Positions 11,672 to 24,792 of a stretch of 64,000 nt of DNA are shown here, one piece after another; the first letter of the stretch is position 1; each line of letters opens with the position of its first letter. The notes under the pieces are model-generated. The model saw only the letters and a program-made list of their open reading frames with translations, did no database searches and was not told the DNA's origin. Position numbers and translations under genes: made by a program. This DNA comes from Monosporascus cannonballus (taxonomy: Eukaryota; Ascomycota; Sordariomycetes; Xylariales). Location: contig QJNS01000041.1 in NCBI GenBank assembly GCA_004154925.1, forward strand, positions 170,237 to 234,236, in the 5' to 3' direction.

Positions 11672-11774
11672 AAAACAACTTTTTCGAAATATCGCGTTAT
11701 CGTATTATTCTAAAGCCAAACCGAACTGGAAAAATAAGACGACCAAGATTTACAAAACTTACGGATAGTATAAC

Positions 11775-11937
11775 TGTCAGCTAGCAGGGGGTGCTCTAGC
11801 ACCCCATATACGGAAGATTCTCTCTGATCGAAACATATATGTTCCGGGACTAGATCACCTTAAAGTGCAATGCGCGTTTTAGAGCACCTGCAACTAATTA
11901 TGAATACATATATAATTGATATCCCTTATATCTAACA
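11775..11937 (+). repeat. 5' LTR of the Copia element
   Basis: Aligns with 22905-23069 over its whole length, for example CGGGACTAGATCA and AAAGTGCAATGCGCGTT are shared. Differences are mostly C/T and G/A. Confidence 0.85.
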
Positions 11938-12809
11938 ATTAAGAGTTTTATTCGTTTAATTAAGGCATATATCAATTGATTAGCTGTTATTAAGACGATA
12001 TAAGCTATATATCAGTTATAATTATCGAAATACGCCAATAATAATAATAGTAACCGTATTGTTAACGTCTTCCGTTATTTACAAAGAACCTAAGAACTAA
12101 GATCGTTTCAAAAACGAATTCCAATTTAAAATATACGTATTCGATATTTAAAATTATATCAATCTTGATTAAAATTTTCAGTATCTTATTAAATCTATAA
12201 AACCTAATATAGCCTTTTATTTAAAAAGATGAATTTATTATACGATACGAACTAATACCCCAAGCGATTCCTTATTTATATTTATATTTTCCGGAAAAAT
12301 TACCGAAAAAATCGATTATACCAATTACCTAACGAATATATTTAAAATAACTATTAAAGGTAAATTAGTTTATAATTAAGATTTTACGGCGTATATTTAT
12401 AAAAATCGGAAATACGATATTTTCCGTAAAAACATTAACGACCTTACGAAATAAGTCCTAAAGTTGGTATTTTTAAAAATTAAAAAAATTAACTTTTTTT
12501 TAGAACAAAATTTACGAAAATAATATACCAACCTGGGCGAAACCGGCAAAATGTACGATAGCAAATTCCTAATTAATATTTAATAAAAATATCGTAAAAC
12601 GTTAAAACAAATTTCGAAATTTAATAAAAAATTAAACGAATAAATCGTAAAATAATAAAAGATTATGGCCTTAAAATAATAATATGGTATTTTAAAAACG
12701 AAAATAACGATTATATAAGTTAATAATTTATTTATAATATTAACCCCTATAATTAAGATATAAATTATTATTTTTCAGATGGTAAAAAAAGCCGAAATCG
12801 ATAACGGTA

Positions 12810-12999
12810 TGTTACAGACTAGAGCCTATAGGGCAGCTCGGGCTTACGGAGCGAGCTCCTTAGCCCGAGCTTACCCATATGTATATAGGGAGCAGCCACC
12901 TCGCTGGTAGCTAGCTGTTTCTCCCTTTCTCTCCTTATCTTGAATATAAACCTTTGTTAGGCCGTACCTCCGTTTAACTTACGTATCGTGCCCGTTACA
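12810..12999 (+). repeat. 5' LTR of Gypsy element 1
   Basis: GC-balanced, unlike the DNA on both sides. It contains a long hairpin (AGCTCGGGCT at 12835-12844 pairing with AGCCCGAGCT at 12862-12871). Matches 18261-18450 directly and 15663-15852 in reverse. Confidence 0.9.
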
Positions 13000-15662
13000 T
13001 ATATTTAAGGTTATAACTTATTACAGTTTCCAGAAAGCTAAGTAAAAGCAAAACGTTTTTTAAGGATACCCTAATTACGGATAATAAGCCAAAAAAAGTT
13101 TTATAACGAAATAATTGCAAAATAATATAATTAACGAAATTATAGGCGAATTTACAGTATTAACTTCGTCCGGAATTATTAAGGAAAACTTATAATATTA
13201 ATTATTTATAAATATGTTTTAAAAACTTAATATATAATAAAAAGAATTTGCTACATTAATTCTTAGTTATAACGAAACGATAAATAATTTGCTTAACCGG
13301 ATAACGGAAATAAAAAGATATTTTTTTACGAAAATAAAAAAAAGGCCTTTATAAAATAAAATCCGTTTCGTTAAAGATTTACGGTAAGCCTGCCGCTTAA
13401 TAACGCGTTTGTAAGAACGAATTATAAACCTATAAAATAGCTTTCGTAAAACGAGAAATAAAAAATATTTCGTTTATTTTTTGTTATATTCCGTACAAAA
13501 ATAAAAGAAAACCGGTTTATTTTTAGTTTTTTTATAATAATTTATTTAGGTATTATAATATTTATGTTTACCGAAAAATAATTACGATTTAATTATTAGT
13601 TTAAAATAAAAAATTACGAAAAAATTTAATATTAATAATTTTTTTATATAAAAAATAATTCGAAAATAAATAAGCGGTATAATCCGTTAAGGAATAATTA
13701 TAACGTATAAAATAAAATAATAATTATAATTATTAGGTACGTAAGGTAAAAAAAAAATTAATCGTTTAAAAGTTTTATCCGATTATTATATAAGCAGAAA
13801 AATAACGATTTAATATCCCCGTAAAAAAAACGAAATAATTAATTAATAATAATATATTAACTAAATTAAAAAACCGGCTTAAATAATAAATATTTAAAAA
13901 ATATGCTTATAACGGCCGTTACGTAATTAATTATGTTAATTTTTAAATTTATAAATTAATAACGGGGTGGTTAAAGGAACCCATCTGGGGGCGGTTCGGG
14001 ATAGGGTTCGGATAACCGGCCTTATACGAAATGGTTTTCCGATAACGAAATAAAAGTTCGGAAACAGAAAAAATAATATTTCCGTTATGCCATTATAAAC
14101 TATTTAAATTAAGAATGTTTTAAATATAAACCTGCAAAACGGCTTTGTCCGATTAGGACGGAGGTTGCGATAATAAGTTTACGGAATACCGTTAACGGAA
14201 ATAACAATTTGGATAACGAAAATTTAAAAAAACAACTTTTATTAAAAATTGTTAATAAAAAAAGGACATAATAAAGGAAAAATTACAAAAAATTAATAAT
14301 AAATTAAATAATACTTTTTTTATATTAAATATTTTAATTAATAATATTATATATATAAATATCCTAATCAATAATAAATATATTTATTATTTTATATTTA
14401 ATTAGCGGTTAATCCGCGGTTTGAAATTATAACGTATATTTATTATATTTTGTCGGTTCAAGGTTAGCGAAAGATAATAAATTTATAATAATTACGATCC
14501 GAAAAATTATTTACGTTAACGTAAATTTGGACGGCCGTTTAAAACGAATCTGGGAGTATATAATTAAGGATTTATTTTATTTTTCTATTTTAAAAAAACC
14601 TTAAATAAAATATAATAATATCGTATACGAAACGAAATAACGGTTTATCCGTTTTACGGATAACGTTATTACGCTTATATTACGCGAAAAAAAATAATTC
14701 GATAAGGAACTTAAGGACCGCCTAAAGGGGCGGTTATAAAAATATAAAAAAGCCCGTTTAATAACGATTATAATTTTCGCGGCAATAACGCGGTAAAGCC
14801 GCCGTAAAAAAACGGGATATAATTATTTGTATTTTTTATGGAAAATATTAATAAGGCTTTAAAGGTAAAGCCGTAATTAACCTTTAAGGATATAACGGAA
14901 CGTTTTTTTAAGAAAGTACGGGAATTCCGAAATTTTTTTACAAATAACGAAAGTTCGTCGTTATTATTTTATTATAATAATAACGACATAATGATAAATC
15001 TGAAAATAAATATTTCGGATTAAGAAAAAATAATCCTATAAAAACTTTTATACGGGATATTAAAGGAAAAATTATTAATTTTGTATAAAATATTTATAAA
15101 TTTGTTTAATAAAAATTAAATTCGGGCTAGTAGTTCCTTTATAAGTAGCCTAGTATTATTCGTAAAAAAACCCAATAGGGATTTACGGTTTTGAATAAAT
15201 TATAAGAAGGTAAATAAGATTACAAAATAAAATTATTATTTTTTCCCGTTAATAAAAGAAACGTTACGAACCTTATTATAGGCCTAGTGGTTTACGAAAT
15301 TTGACGTTCGAACGGCTTTTTACCGGTTACGTATTTACTGAAGAGATAAATAAAAAATTATATTCCGTATACGTTTCGGGTTTTTCAAATAGCTAATATA
15401 CCTATTCGGCTTTAACGGTATAGCGGCTACTTTCCAGCGTTATATTAATACTATGCTGGAATATTACTTTAATAACTTTTATTCTGCGTATATGGACGAT
15501 ATACTAATTTATTTGTCCGGTTTTCGAACCGACTATATAGCCAAAATTAAATTAGTATTCCGCCGTTTGGTAAAAGCAGGACTAAAATTAAACCTGGATA
15601 AATACGAATTCGTAATTTAAAAAACGAAATATTTAAAGTTTATTATCGAAATAAAAATAAGC

Positions 15663-15852
15663 TGTGACGGGCATAATGCGTAGGTTGAACGGAGACACGG
15701 CCCAACAAAGGTTTATATTCAAGGTGAGGAGGGAAGGGAAGAAACAGCTAGCCACCAGCGAGGTGGCTGCTCCCTATATACATATGGGTGAGCTCGGGCT
15801 AAGGAGCTCGCTCCGTAAGCCCGAGCTGCCCTATAGGCCCTAGCCTGTAACA
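15663..15852 (-). repeat. Solo LTR of the Gypsy 1 family, inverted, inserted in Gypsy 1
   Basis: Exact reverse-orientation copy in length (190 bp) of the flanking LTRs, TGTTACA...CGTCACA on the minus strand. It has a perfect 5-bp duplication TAAGC at 15658-15662 and 15853-15857. It looks the least mutated of the three copies. A solo LTR is what remains after LTR-LTR recombination of a full element. Confidence 0.9.
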
Positions 15853-18260
15853 TAAGCTTAAAAATTAATTTGAAAAAAAATATTATTATTCGGAAATAAA
15901 AGGCCTTTATTAACGTAAAAAAGGTTAAAAACTTTATTGGATTCGTTAACTTTTACCGAACCTTTATAAAAATTTTAACGGGATAACGGTTTTTTTTTAC
16001 GATTAATTAAAAAAGAGATTTTTTTTCCGCTGAAAAAACGAGAAATAATAGGTTTTCGACCGATTTAAAAAAAACCTTTTATTATAACGCCTATTTTTAT
16101 ATATTAAAACCCTTAAAAATAATAATAAAGGCAGATTATTCCGGCTAGGTAATTAAAAGGTACTTATCCTAATTCGATTTATTAAGGCGTTTATAATTAG
16201 TTACGTATTTCTTAAAGAAAATATTATTAATTAAATATAATTACGAAATATACGATAAAAAGTTATTAATTATTATTAAAACATTAACGGAATAAAAAAA
16301 AAGCTTTAAGAATTAATTAACTCTTTTACGATTTTAATAAATTACGTAAATTTTTAATACTTTATAAATACCCGTAAATTTATTAAAAGATAAATTCGAT
16401 AAACCGGCTTTTTCTTTATTTTTAATTTCGTATTTAAATATTACCTTAATAAATTAATAAATTAATCCGATATTATATTTTGCAAATTATAAAACGTATT
16501 TCGTAACGAAAAAAATATTAAGTTTAAAGGGCGGATAACTCGGTTAATTAAGGAAAAATAATTATTTAACGAATTAATATAGATTTAAACGGTCCTGATA
16601 GCCGTAATTTACCTAAAGCGAAATAATAACGAATAACTGGTTATACCCCCTAATAAGAAAATATTTTTCGAAAAACACCTTTAAAAATATAGGATTTAAA
16701 GGTTATTAAGGATAAAACCTTAAATATAGCATACGCCGCCGTAACTTAAAAATTACGTAATTTTTCCTTAGTTATAAATGCGGTAAAGATTTTTATAATA
16801 AAATATTTTTTCGACCTTAAAGGTTTTTCATAATTTAAAGAACGTATTTAGGTTTTTACTTAAAAAACGTTTCGGACGTTAATAATTTAATAAGTATACG
16901 ATTTTTATATTACCGGCTACCTAAGAAAAAAGATTATATTAATAATATTAATCCGTAATTATTATTAGCCGGGATAAATTTAAGATATACGCCGCTTTTG
17001 CTATAACTATGACATATATAGCAGGTTATACGTATAAAGGGAAACGAAAAAAAGGTTATTTCGGCCTTTATTTATTTTAAACCGATTTTATTTAAATTTT
17101 TCGATAAATTTTATAATCGACTTACTGGTAAAACAAAAAAGAAATTTTCGTTTTTTATAATATTCCATAATCGTTTAACGAAAACGGTTAATTTAAAACC
17201 GATATTTAATATAGATATAAAAATATATATTTAATATTTTATTATTTATTATTAAAAATATTACGGTTTTCCTAAAAAATTAATATCCGATAAAGAAAAT
17301 AATTAAACGAATAAATTCTGGACTTATTTATACGATTTAATAAGTATATAATAATAATTTAATATATTTTTTATTTTTAAACGGACGGAATTACGAAAAA
17401 AATTAGTTAAAAACTTTTCACGTATTTTCGTTATTTTATAAATAACGTATAATATAATTAAGTTAAGTTTTTACCGATAATATAACTAGCTTTTAACGGT
17501 AAACATTTTTCGTTAAAAGTAAACCCTTTTTTTTAATTTACAAATACGATATAAAATTTATTAATAAAATATTAATAACTTTTTAATGAATTTCCAAAAC
17601 TAAAAAAGTTATAAATTTTGTTAGAAAATTACAAAAAAAATACAAACTTTATATAAATTATTATAACGTTAATTTAGGCCCAGATAAAATAATTAACTAA
17701 TACTTTTAAGAAATAAATATTATATTTTGAAATAAAATATTTAATATAATTAAATTTACAAAATATAATTATTTTATAATTATTTAAAAAGTTATTTTAA
17801 ATATATATTAAATATAAAATTATTGTAATTACGCCGTATAATATTATAAAATTAAACGTACCATTAAAAATATATTTAAAATTCAATATAAAATTTTTAA
17901 AATTAATAATAAAAAACTCGTTATTTAATTAAATTTTAAATTATAATTAACCGTTATTAATATTATTAAAAATAAATATATAATAAAATATATATTAAAT
18001 GTTAAAAATAAGTATATAAATTACGGTTACCGAAAAAGATTATTTGTAAAATAAATAGGTTATGCCGAATTAATATAAAAATTATATAATAATTTCGAAA
18101 ATATAATTATTTTTAATAATTTCGAAAAATTATTTAAAAACGGAAACGGGATCGGCGAAAACGTAAAAGTACGAACAGGGATAAAAGGAAAAAGGTATAA
18201 GCAAAGCCGTTGCCGTCTTGCCATAACCTCGTTATTCCCTAAGGGCGAGAAAGGGGATAA

Positions 18261-18450
18261 TGTTATAGGCTAAAGCCTATAGGGCAGCTCGGGCTTACGG
18301 AACGAGCTCCTTAGCCCGAGTTTACCTATATGTATATAAGGAGCAGCCACCTCGTTGGTAGCTAGCTGTTTCTTTCTTTTTCTCTTTACCTTGAATATAA
18401 ACCTTTGTTGGGCCGTGCCTCCGTTCAACTTACGCATTGTGCCCGTCATA
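18261..18450 (+). repeat. 3' LTR of Gypsy element 1
   Basis: Same 190-bp sequence as 12810-12999 with C-to-T and G-to-A differences, including the terminal CA now read as TA. Confidence 0.9.
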
Positions 18451-21400
18451 CGATATAATTAATTTTTAAAAAACGGCAGTTAACTTTTTGGATTATTAAG
18501 TTATGGCCTATTTTATATTTATATTAGGAAATATTAAGGTAATATTTTTAATGTTTTACGGGATATTTATAACCTTTTTTAATTAGGATAATTTTAATTA
18601 GAAGAATTCTAATAATCTTAACCTTTAACCGTAAGGAAAAATCTTAAGCCGTAAGCCGAAACGAGGTAACTGTAAAAGTTCTTATACGGATTAAAGCGGT
18701 AATAAACGAAAATGTTAAAAATTAAACGTATAAGGTATCCGTTATAAAACGTGCTTAATTAATTAATATATATTATTTAATTATTATTATATATATTTTT
18801 AGAAAAACCTTAAAAGGTTTTCGTTTTAACGATAAGGTAATAATATATATTTAAAAACGAATTTCCGTTAACCAGTTTTTAAAAGAAAAAATTAACCGCT
18901 TATCGAACATTATAAAAAAACTTATTATATAAAACATAAATTAATTCCTAAAAGAGATATAACGAATATTGGTATGTTTTTTTAATTATTAATTAACGAA
19001 ACGCTATAAGTGTTTTGTTTTACTCTTTAACGAATTTAACTATTTTGGATTTAAAATTTATAATATATATTTTTAATTTAATTAATAAATTTTTAAATTT
19101 TAAACTTATTGTATAAAATAACAAGATATAAGTAAATAATAATTTCGTCCCGATTAAAAAGTACGGAAAAATTAATGTAATTTTTCGAATTTTTAGCGGT
19201 ATAAAAATGTTATATTTATACGACGTAATTTATTACGACAATTTCGTATATAATTTGGTATTATTCTGACAGTTCCGAAAAAAAGGATACTAATAAAATA
19301 ATAAAAGAATTAATAATTATATTCGAAATAAATATAATTAGATAATTATTACGTTAATAAATAAGTTTAAGTAATTCGTTATCGAAAATATTAACATAAT
19401 AATATTTTAATAAGTTTTAATTATTTATAACCGAAACGTTAACTTAAGGATAACGAAATTATTATGGACCGGTAACGGTATTATATAATATTTAAAATTA
19501 AATTATTTAAATCCCGAACTAATTATTTAATTATTGTTCTATAGCAAGAAAATTCGCATAAAAGGTCTTATAATAATCAAATATTAAACATGTGGCAAAG
19601 CGAAAACTAAAAAGTTAATATACCGCAAATTAAGAAAAAGAATATCCCGATTAAGATACAAAATTGCTATCGACTTTATAAATTTTGAAAAAATCCTTAA
19701 AAATATAAATATGTTATATTTACTACTAATAAATATTTAGATTTTATTTAAGATATTTACTTTAAAAACCGAAAGCAACATATATTAATTATAACGTTTC
19801 GACATTTTCTAAAAATCTTAAAAAATAAAAATAAGATCCTTTTATACATAATCGAATGTGATAACGAGATTCTGGAAAATTTTTAATTTCGAAATATATT
19901 TTAATCGCCTTTTTTTAACAATAAATTTAAACTCTTAACATTAAATATTTAGGTTTAAAACGAAAATGTAAAATATTTAAGAAATATAATTAAAAATAAT
20001 TATAATAAAAAATAACGTTAAGTTATTTTTGTTCTTAATTATATATAATTTTAAAGCGGTAAGATATTTATATAACCATATTCTTAAATATATATTTTTT
20101 GGTAAAATTTATACGAAATTTATTATATTTATTTAATATTTAAAAACGGCGTTATAATATTTAACGAAAATTTTTAATAACTTCCTTACGAATATATAGT
20201 TATATGGTTTATATTACAATAATTACTATTATAAAAAAATAAAACCTTTAAAATTAAACTTTAAAACGTAAATTAGTTATTTGGTCGATTACCGATTTAC
20301 GAATATTTACGAGATTTAGAACTTATTAATTAATAAGGTTATTATTATTCGAAATAGATAGTTTAACGAAAAAGCCATTTCTAAGTAATATTAAAAATTT
20401 AAAAAATAACTTTTTGCATATTATAAAAAAAGTTACAAAAATTATTCTGATAAATAAAAATGCTTGATTAAAACGATAATTATTTAATTTATATATAAAA
20501 AGAAAATAAAAACTTATATAAAATAATTTAATTACTGGCTAAATAAACAAAATAATTTTAAAAAGGTATTAACGTAAAATACATGCGGAATAAAAAAAAT
20601 TAATTATTTTTTGTAACTATTATATTCGAATTATTTTTATTTCCTGAATTATTACCGTTATTAGCGTTTACTTTAATAACTATTATAATTATTATACCGA
20701 CAGAAGGAATAAAAGTAACCTTAAACTTTCTTTATATTAATTAACTCAGAGTAACGATATAAAACAAAAGTACCTTACGAGTTGTAAACGCAAGCTCCCC
20801 GTATATTCTGTATTAAGAGAGTATTATCTAAAATAAATATAAGGTATAAAAAACCGCATTTAATACAGGACGTTTAATTTCTTTTATAAATGTATACGAT
20901 AATTAACTGGTAAATTGTAAAGGTTTAAGGAAATTAATTATTTAAAGTGCGTATTACCTTAATCGAAAAAATAATAATATCTTAGTATATAAAAAGATAT
21001 TTAAATTATAAAACCGGGTATATAGGCGTAATTTGCCATTATTGTCGCGAAATTATAAAAAGCAAAATATATACTTATTAAAGAAAATATTTCGTAAAGC
21101 CGAAAAAGTTTACTTATAAAGCCATAAGGAAATGCGATTTTAAAAAATTGTTAATTAATTTTCTATTAAAAGGAAATAAGTTTTAAGGTATATATAGATA
21201 TATGTTTATAGGTTTAACAAATATAGCTAATTCTAAAAATATAAGGCCCGTTTTATTATATAAAGCGATTAATAACTTAAAACCGTTTATAATAATATAT
21301 ACGTAATTATTTTCATTAAAAGGTTATTTCGAACTTTAATTATTATTACGATTAGGTTTGATTTAAAACTTAAGTAATATAACATTATAAACGTTTTCGT

Positions 21401-22375
21401 AAATACTAATTTGTTATATAAAATATATATAAAAATGTCTTTAAGATATCCATAACGTAATAAGATTTTCTTAATTAGAAAAATATTATACAAATTAAGG
21501 GAATTATTTTTATTATAACAAAAAAACTTTTATTAGGATATTTAAAGAATTAGAATTTAGTTCCATTTCTTACGAATCTTATTATTTTATTTGTTAAAAG
21601 ATATTTATTTTTTGTAAACAATATTATTATAATATGTTACAAAATAAATCAAAATTATATCCATTAATGAATTTAATAAATATAAAAATAATATATCTTA
21701 ATAAGGAGTAAAAATTTATAATAATTCTCTGATATCAAAATAATTAGAAATAAATTTAACTAAACAATTTGGTTATTTTAATTTAACTTTATAAATAAGT
21801 TAATTAATCTAATATTCCAAAAAATTTAAATAATTTCTTAAAAATATCTATAACTGATATTAAGTTATTGTCGAATCTTAATCTGGCTTATTTAGGTTTT
21901 ATTAATAAATATTAGAAAAAAAATCGGTTCTATGTTTTTGGTAATAATTAATACGTAACCCAATATATCCTTTATAATATCTCGATTTGCCCGATTTAAC
22001 TTCAACTTTAGCGATATATATTATAAAACGGTTAACCGAATTATATTATATATAATCGGAATTAAAGCATTAACGTTATAATTCGAGGGTAAAATTTATT
22101 AAATACTTAAAACGACGTTTTTTTTACGAATAATACGATCGACTGAAAAAATTTTTAAGTTTACGTTATAAAATTATTCGGCAAATAATAAAATGGCAAA
22201 CGAAAAAATAAAATATAATAATTATTTTTATAATAAAAACGAAGTTATTATTTTTTACATAAACTATAAAAAAACTTTATTTAATTTTTAATTAACTAAA
22301 AAATTAAAAATTATCTTAGATATAAAACCGTTAAATATGTAATACGATAATTAATAAATCATATAACATATTAAT

Positions 22376-22540
22376 TGTAAGGAGCTGCATACGCAGTAGC
22401 TAAGGATATGGGCCACAACAGGTCTATTGAGAAATCTAGGAAACAGCTAAGAAGATGCGTGGGAGTAGCTAGCTATATATACAGGAGCTACGGGATTAGC
22501 GCTACGCTAATCCCTCCACTAGGGCTCTTGGCCCGTGATA
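22376..22540 (+). repeat. Solo LTR of a third family, inserted in the Copia element
   Basis: A 165-bp GC-balanced island starting TGTAAGGAGCTGC and ending GCCCGTGATA. It is flanked by the perfect 5-bp duplication TTAAT (22371-22375, 22541-22545). The final TA can be read as CA after one C-to-T change. I found no second copy in the window, so the parent element is not identified here. Confidence 0.75.
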
Positions 22541-22904
22541 TTAATGCCGATATTATCTTATTAATAACGAAGTTATGATATATAAATATATATAATTATT
22601 AGTTACGATAAGCCGCAAAGAAAAACTTGATTAAAGTGGATTATACGTTTATGGCCAATATATTAATTAACGGTTTAACGAAAGCCTTATTACGCGAATT
22701 TTTTAAGCATTTCAAAAAGCAGCTAGAATTAGTAAATATTACGAAAACCTTCGATTAACGGAAAAACGCCTTACGAAAGATTTCAGAAAAAAAGAATAAG
22801 CTAATTAAAAAGATTTAATTGCCGAAAAAAAAGGTAAAATAAACAGCTATAGTTTTAGGAGTTATGATAATTAATACCGTGAATAATTCAAAGTTTTAAG
22901 GGGG

Positions 22905-23069
22905 TGTATCAATTAGCAGAGGGTGCTTTAGTACTCTATATACGGAAAATTCCCTTTGATCGGAACATATATATTTCGGGACTAGATCATCTTAAAGTGC
23001 AATGCGCGTTCTAGAGCACCTGCAACTAGTCATGAATACATACACAACTGATGTCTCTTATATTTGACA
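22905..23069 (+). repeat. 3' LTR of the Copia element
   Basis: Direct repeat of 11775-11937, preceded by the polypurine tract and followed by ATAAC. Confidence 0.85.
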
Positions 23070-23074
23070 ATAAC

Positions 23075-24790
23075 CGATGGAAATTACTTTTTTTAATATT
23101 CCGATAACCGTAAACTAAAAATACGAAAATACTTTTAGAAAATAATTAAAGCAACGAAATTTATTTTTCGAATTAAAACGAAAAAAACATATTAATGCGA
23201 AAATTAATACATTAATAAAATAAGTAAGTAATTAATTTATCGAAATTTGTAAAACGGAAAACATAATTTGAATGTATTTGTTATTCGAAAAAAAAATTCA
23301 AATTATAATATCGAAAAATTAAAGTTTAATAAAATTAATTAAAAGCCTTTTTTTATTATCTGCTATTTAAAAACGAATATCGGCAAAATAATAAAAATAA
23401 TAAAAATAATTCAAACGTTATTTATTTTTTATTACGGATAAAATTAAGGATGTGTAACTTAATTTCGGGTATTAGATCTTTATTACGCAAATAATAAAAG
23501 TTTTATTTAACTTTATAATATAAGGTTTGTAAGATTTTCAGAAACTTTTAACTTATTAAATATAAGGATAATATAACTAATATTATAAATTAAGTTAATA
23601 TAGAATATACGTACTAATCTACGTACTAATCAACTTACTAACTATCGCTATTTGGCAAAAATATAATAATTTTTATGTTTTAAGGAAAGTGCTTTCCGTT
23701 CTACAAATTCCATAATTACGTTAATAATTATTCGAGCAAAGTATTTCGTATATAAAAGTACCAAATCAAAATATAACTTAAGCTTAAACTTATAATCAAA
23801 TATCTAAGAAATATTAATTAAATATGTAAAAAATTAAAAAAATCAAGAAAAAATCATAAAAATAGTAATTAAAACATTTACCTTTTTTATAATCCATAGT
23901 ATAACGTTAAATTGATCCAAAGTAAGTACCAATAATTTAGAAAGTTTTTCGGCTATAATGTATATCGTATCGTTAATTATTAACGTTAATTTGTTTTTGA
24001 ACTTTGGAAAATAGAAATAACGGCAGGTCGCATTATTTTATTATAATAAAACGATTTATTCGTTTTTCGAAAACTTTTTTTCGGAAATAAATTTATATTT
24101 TTCGTTAACGGACGTCTAAAAATATTATGATTTAAATTAAGGAATTTATAAAATTACCCATTTGAATCGCTTATAATTATTTTTATTATATTATAACGTA
24201 ATTTCAGGTCGAAATTATATAAAGCTATAGGTTAGTTAAGGTATTTGTTTTATAAGCGAAAAAAGAATTAATACGAAAATTAATATATTATTAAAAGCGG
24301 AATTTATAACAAAGTATTAGCGATATCTATAATATTTTTGTAGGCCTTATTTTGGATAATAAGGTCCGGTTCAATATGTTTTTTATTCCAAGCCGCTTTA
24401 TCGCGGCGAATCGAGATTCGCAATATTTGTTATGCATTTTTACGGCTTTTTTATTAAAACTTTTACGAAAAAGTTTTTCGTTGCGGTTTTGCGTTTTTGC
24501 TATATGTTTGTTATTTAAATACGTATTATCGAATTTATAACGCTTATGAAAAAGTTTATTATTATTTTTTTAAGAAATCGACATTATGTTAAATATAACA
24601 AAATATCGATTAGTACGAAAATTAATACGTATTATATCGAGAATACAGTATATTTATGTTTTAAATTAATATTTATAACCTATATAAATACTTTTTTATT
24701 TATTTTAATATTTGTCTTAAGTTAAATATAAATATCATAAGTATTATCATATTATTAATTCGATTAAAATTATAAAAAAATAATATAACG
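23075..24790. other. RIP-degraded AT-rich filler, presumably hAT interior
   Basis: No LTR, inverted repeat or protein motif that I can recognise. A short plus-strand frame at 24352-24540 is within AT-rich DNA and shows no family feature. Confidence 0.4.
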
Positions 24791-24792
24791 TA

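Larger units (their letters stand above)
12810..18450 (+). mobile_element. Ty3/Gypsy-type LTR retrotransposon nested in the Copia element
   Basis: LTRs of 190 bp lie at 12810-12999 and 18261-18450, starting TGTTA and ending CCCGTTACA and CCCGTCATA. The flanks CGGTA (12805-12809) and CGATA (18451-18455) are a 5-bp duplication differing by one G-to-A change, as RIP would produce. The purine-rich GAAAGGGGATAA adjoins the 3' LTR. A recognisable reverse transcriptase lies on the plus strand at about 15300-15620, with the catalytic box AYMDDILIYLSGF at 15486-15524 and downstream LVKAGLKLNLDKYEF. The rest of the 5.6 kb is too degraded to read as gene. A solo LTR of the same family has inserted just after the RT box. 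Confidence 0.85.
11775..23069 (+). mobile_element. Ty1/Copia-type LTR retrotransposon, RIP-degraded, carrying nested inserts
   Basis: LTRs of 163 and 165 bp (11775-11937, 22905-23069) begin TGT and end ACA. They are flanked by the 5-bp duplication ATAAC at 11770-11774 and 23070-23074. The polypurine tract TTTTAAGGGGG abuts the right LTR, setting the plus orientation and resembling Copia elements. Just upstream, 22640-22740 encodes a degraded Copia RNase H tail (MANILINGLTKALLREF). Removing the Gypsy insert (12810-18450) leaves about 5.6 kb, a normal Copia length. Interior frames are destroyed by TAA/TAG codons. Confidence 0.8.
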
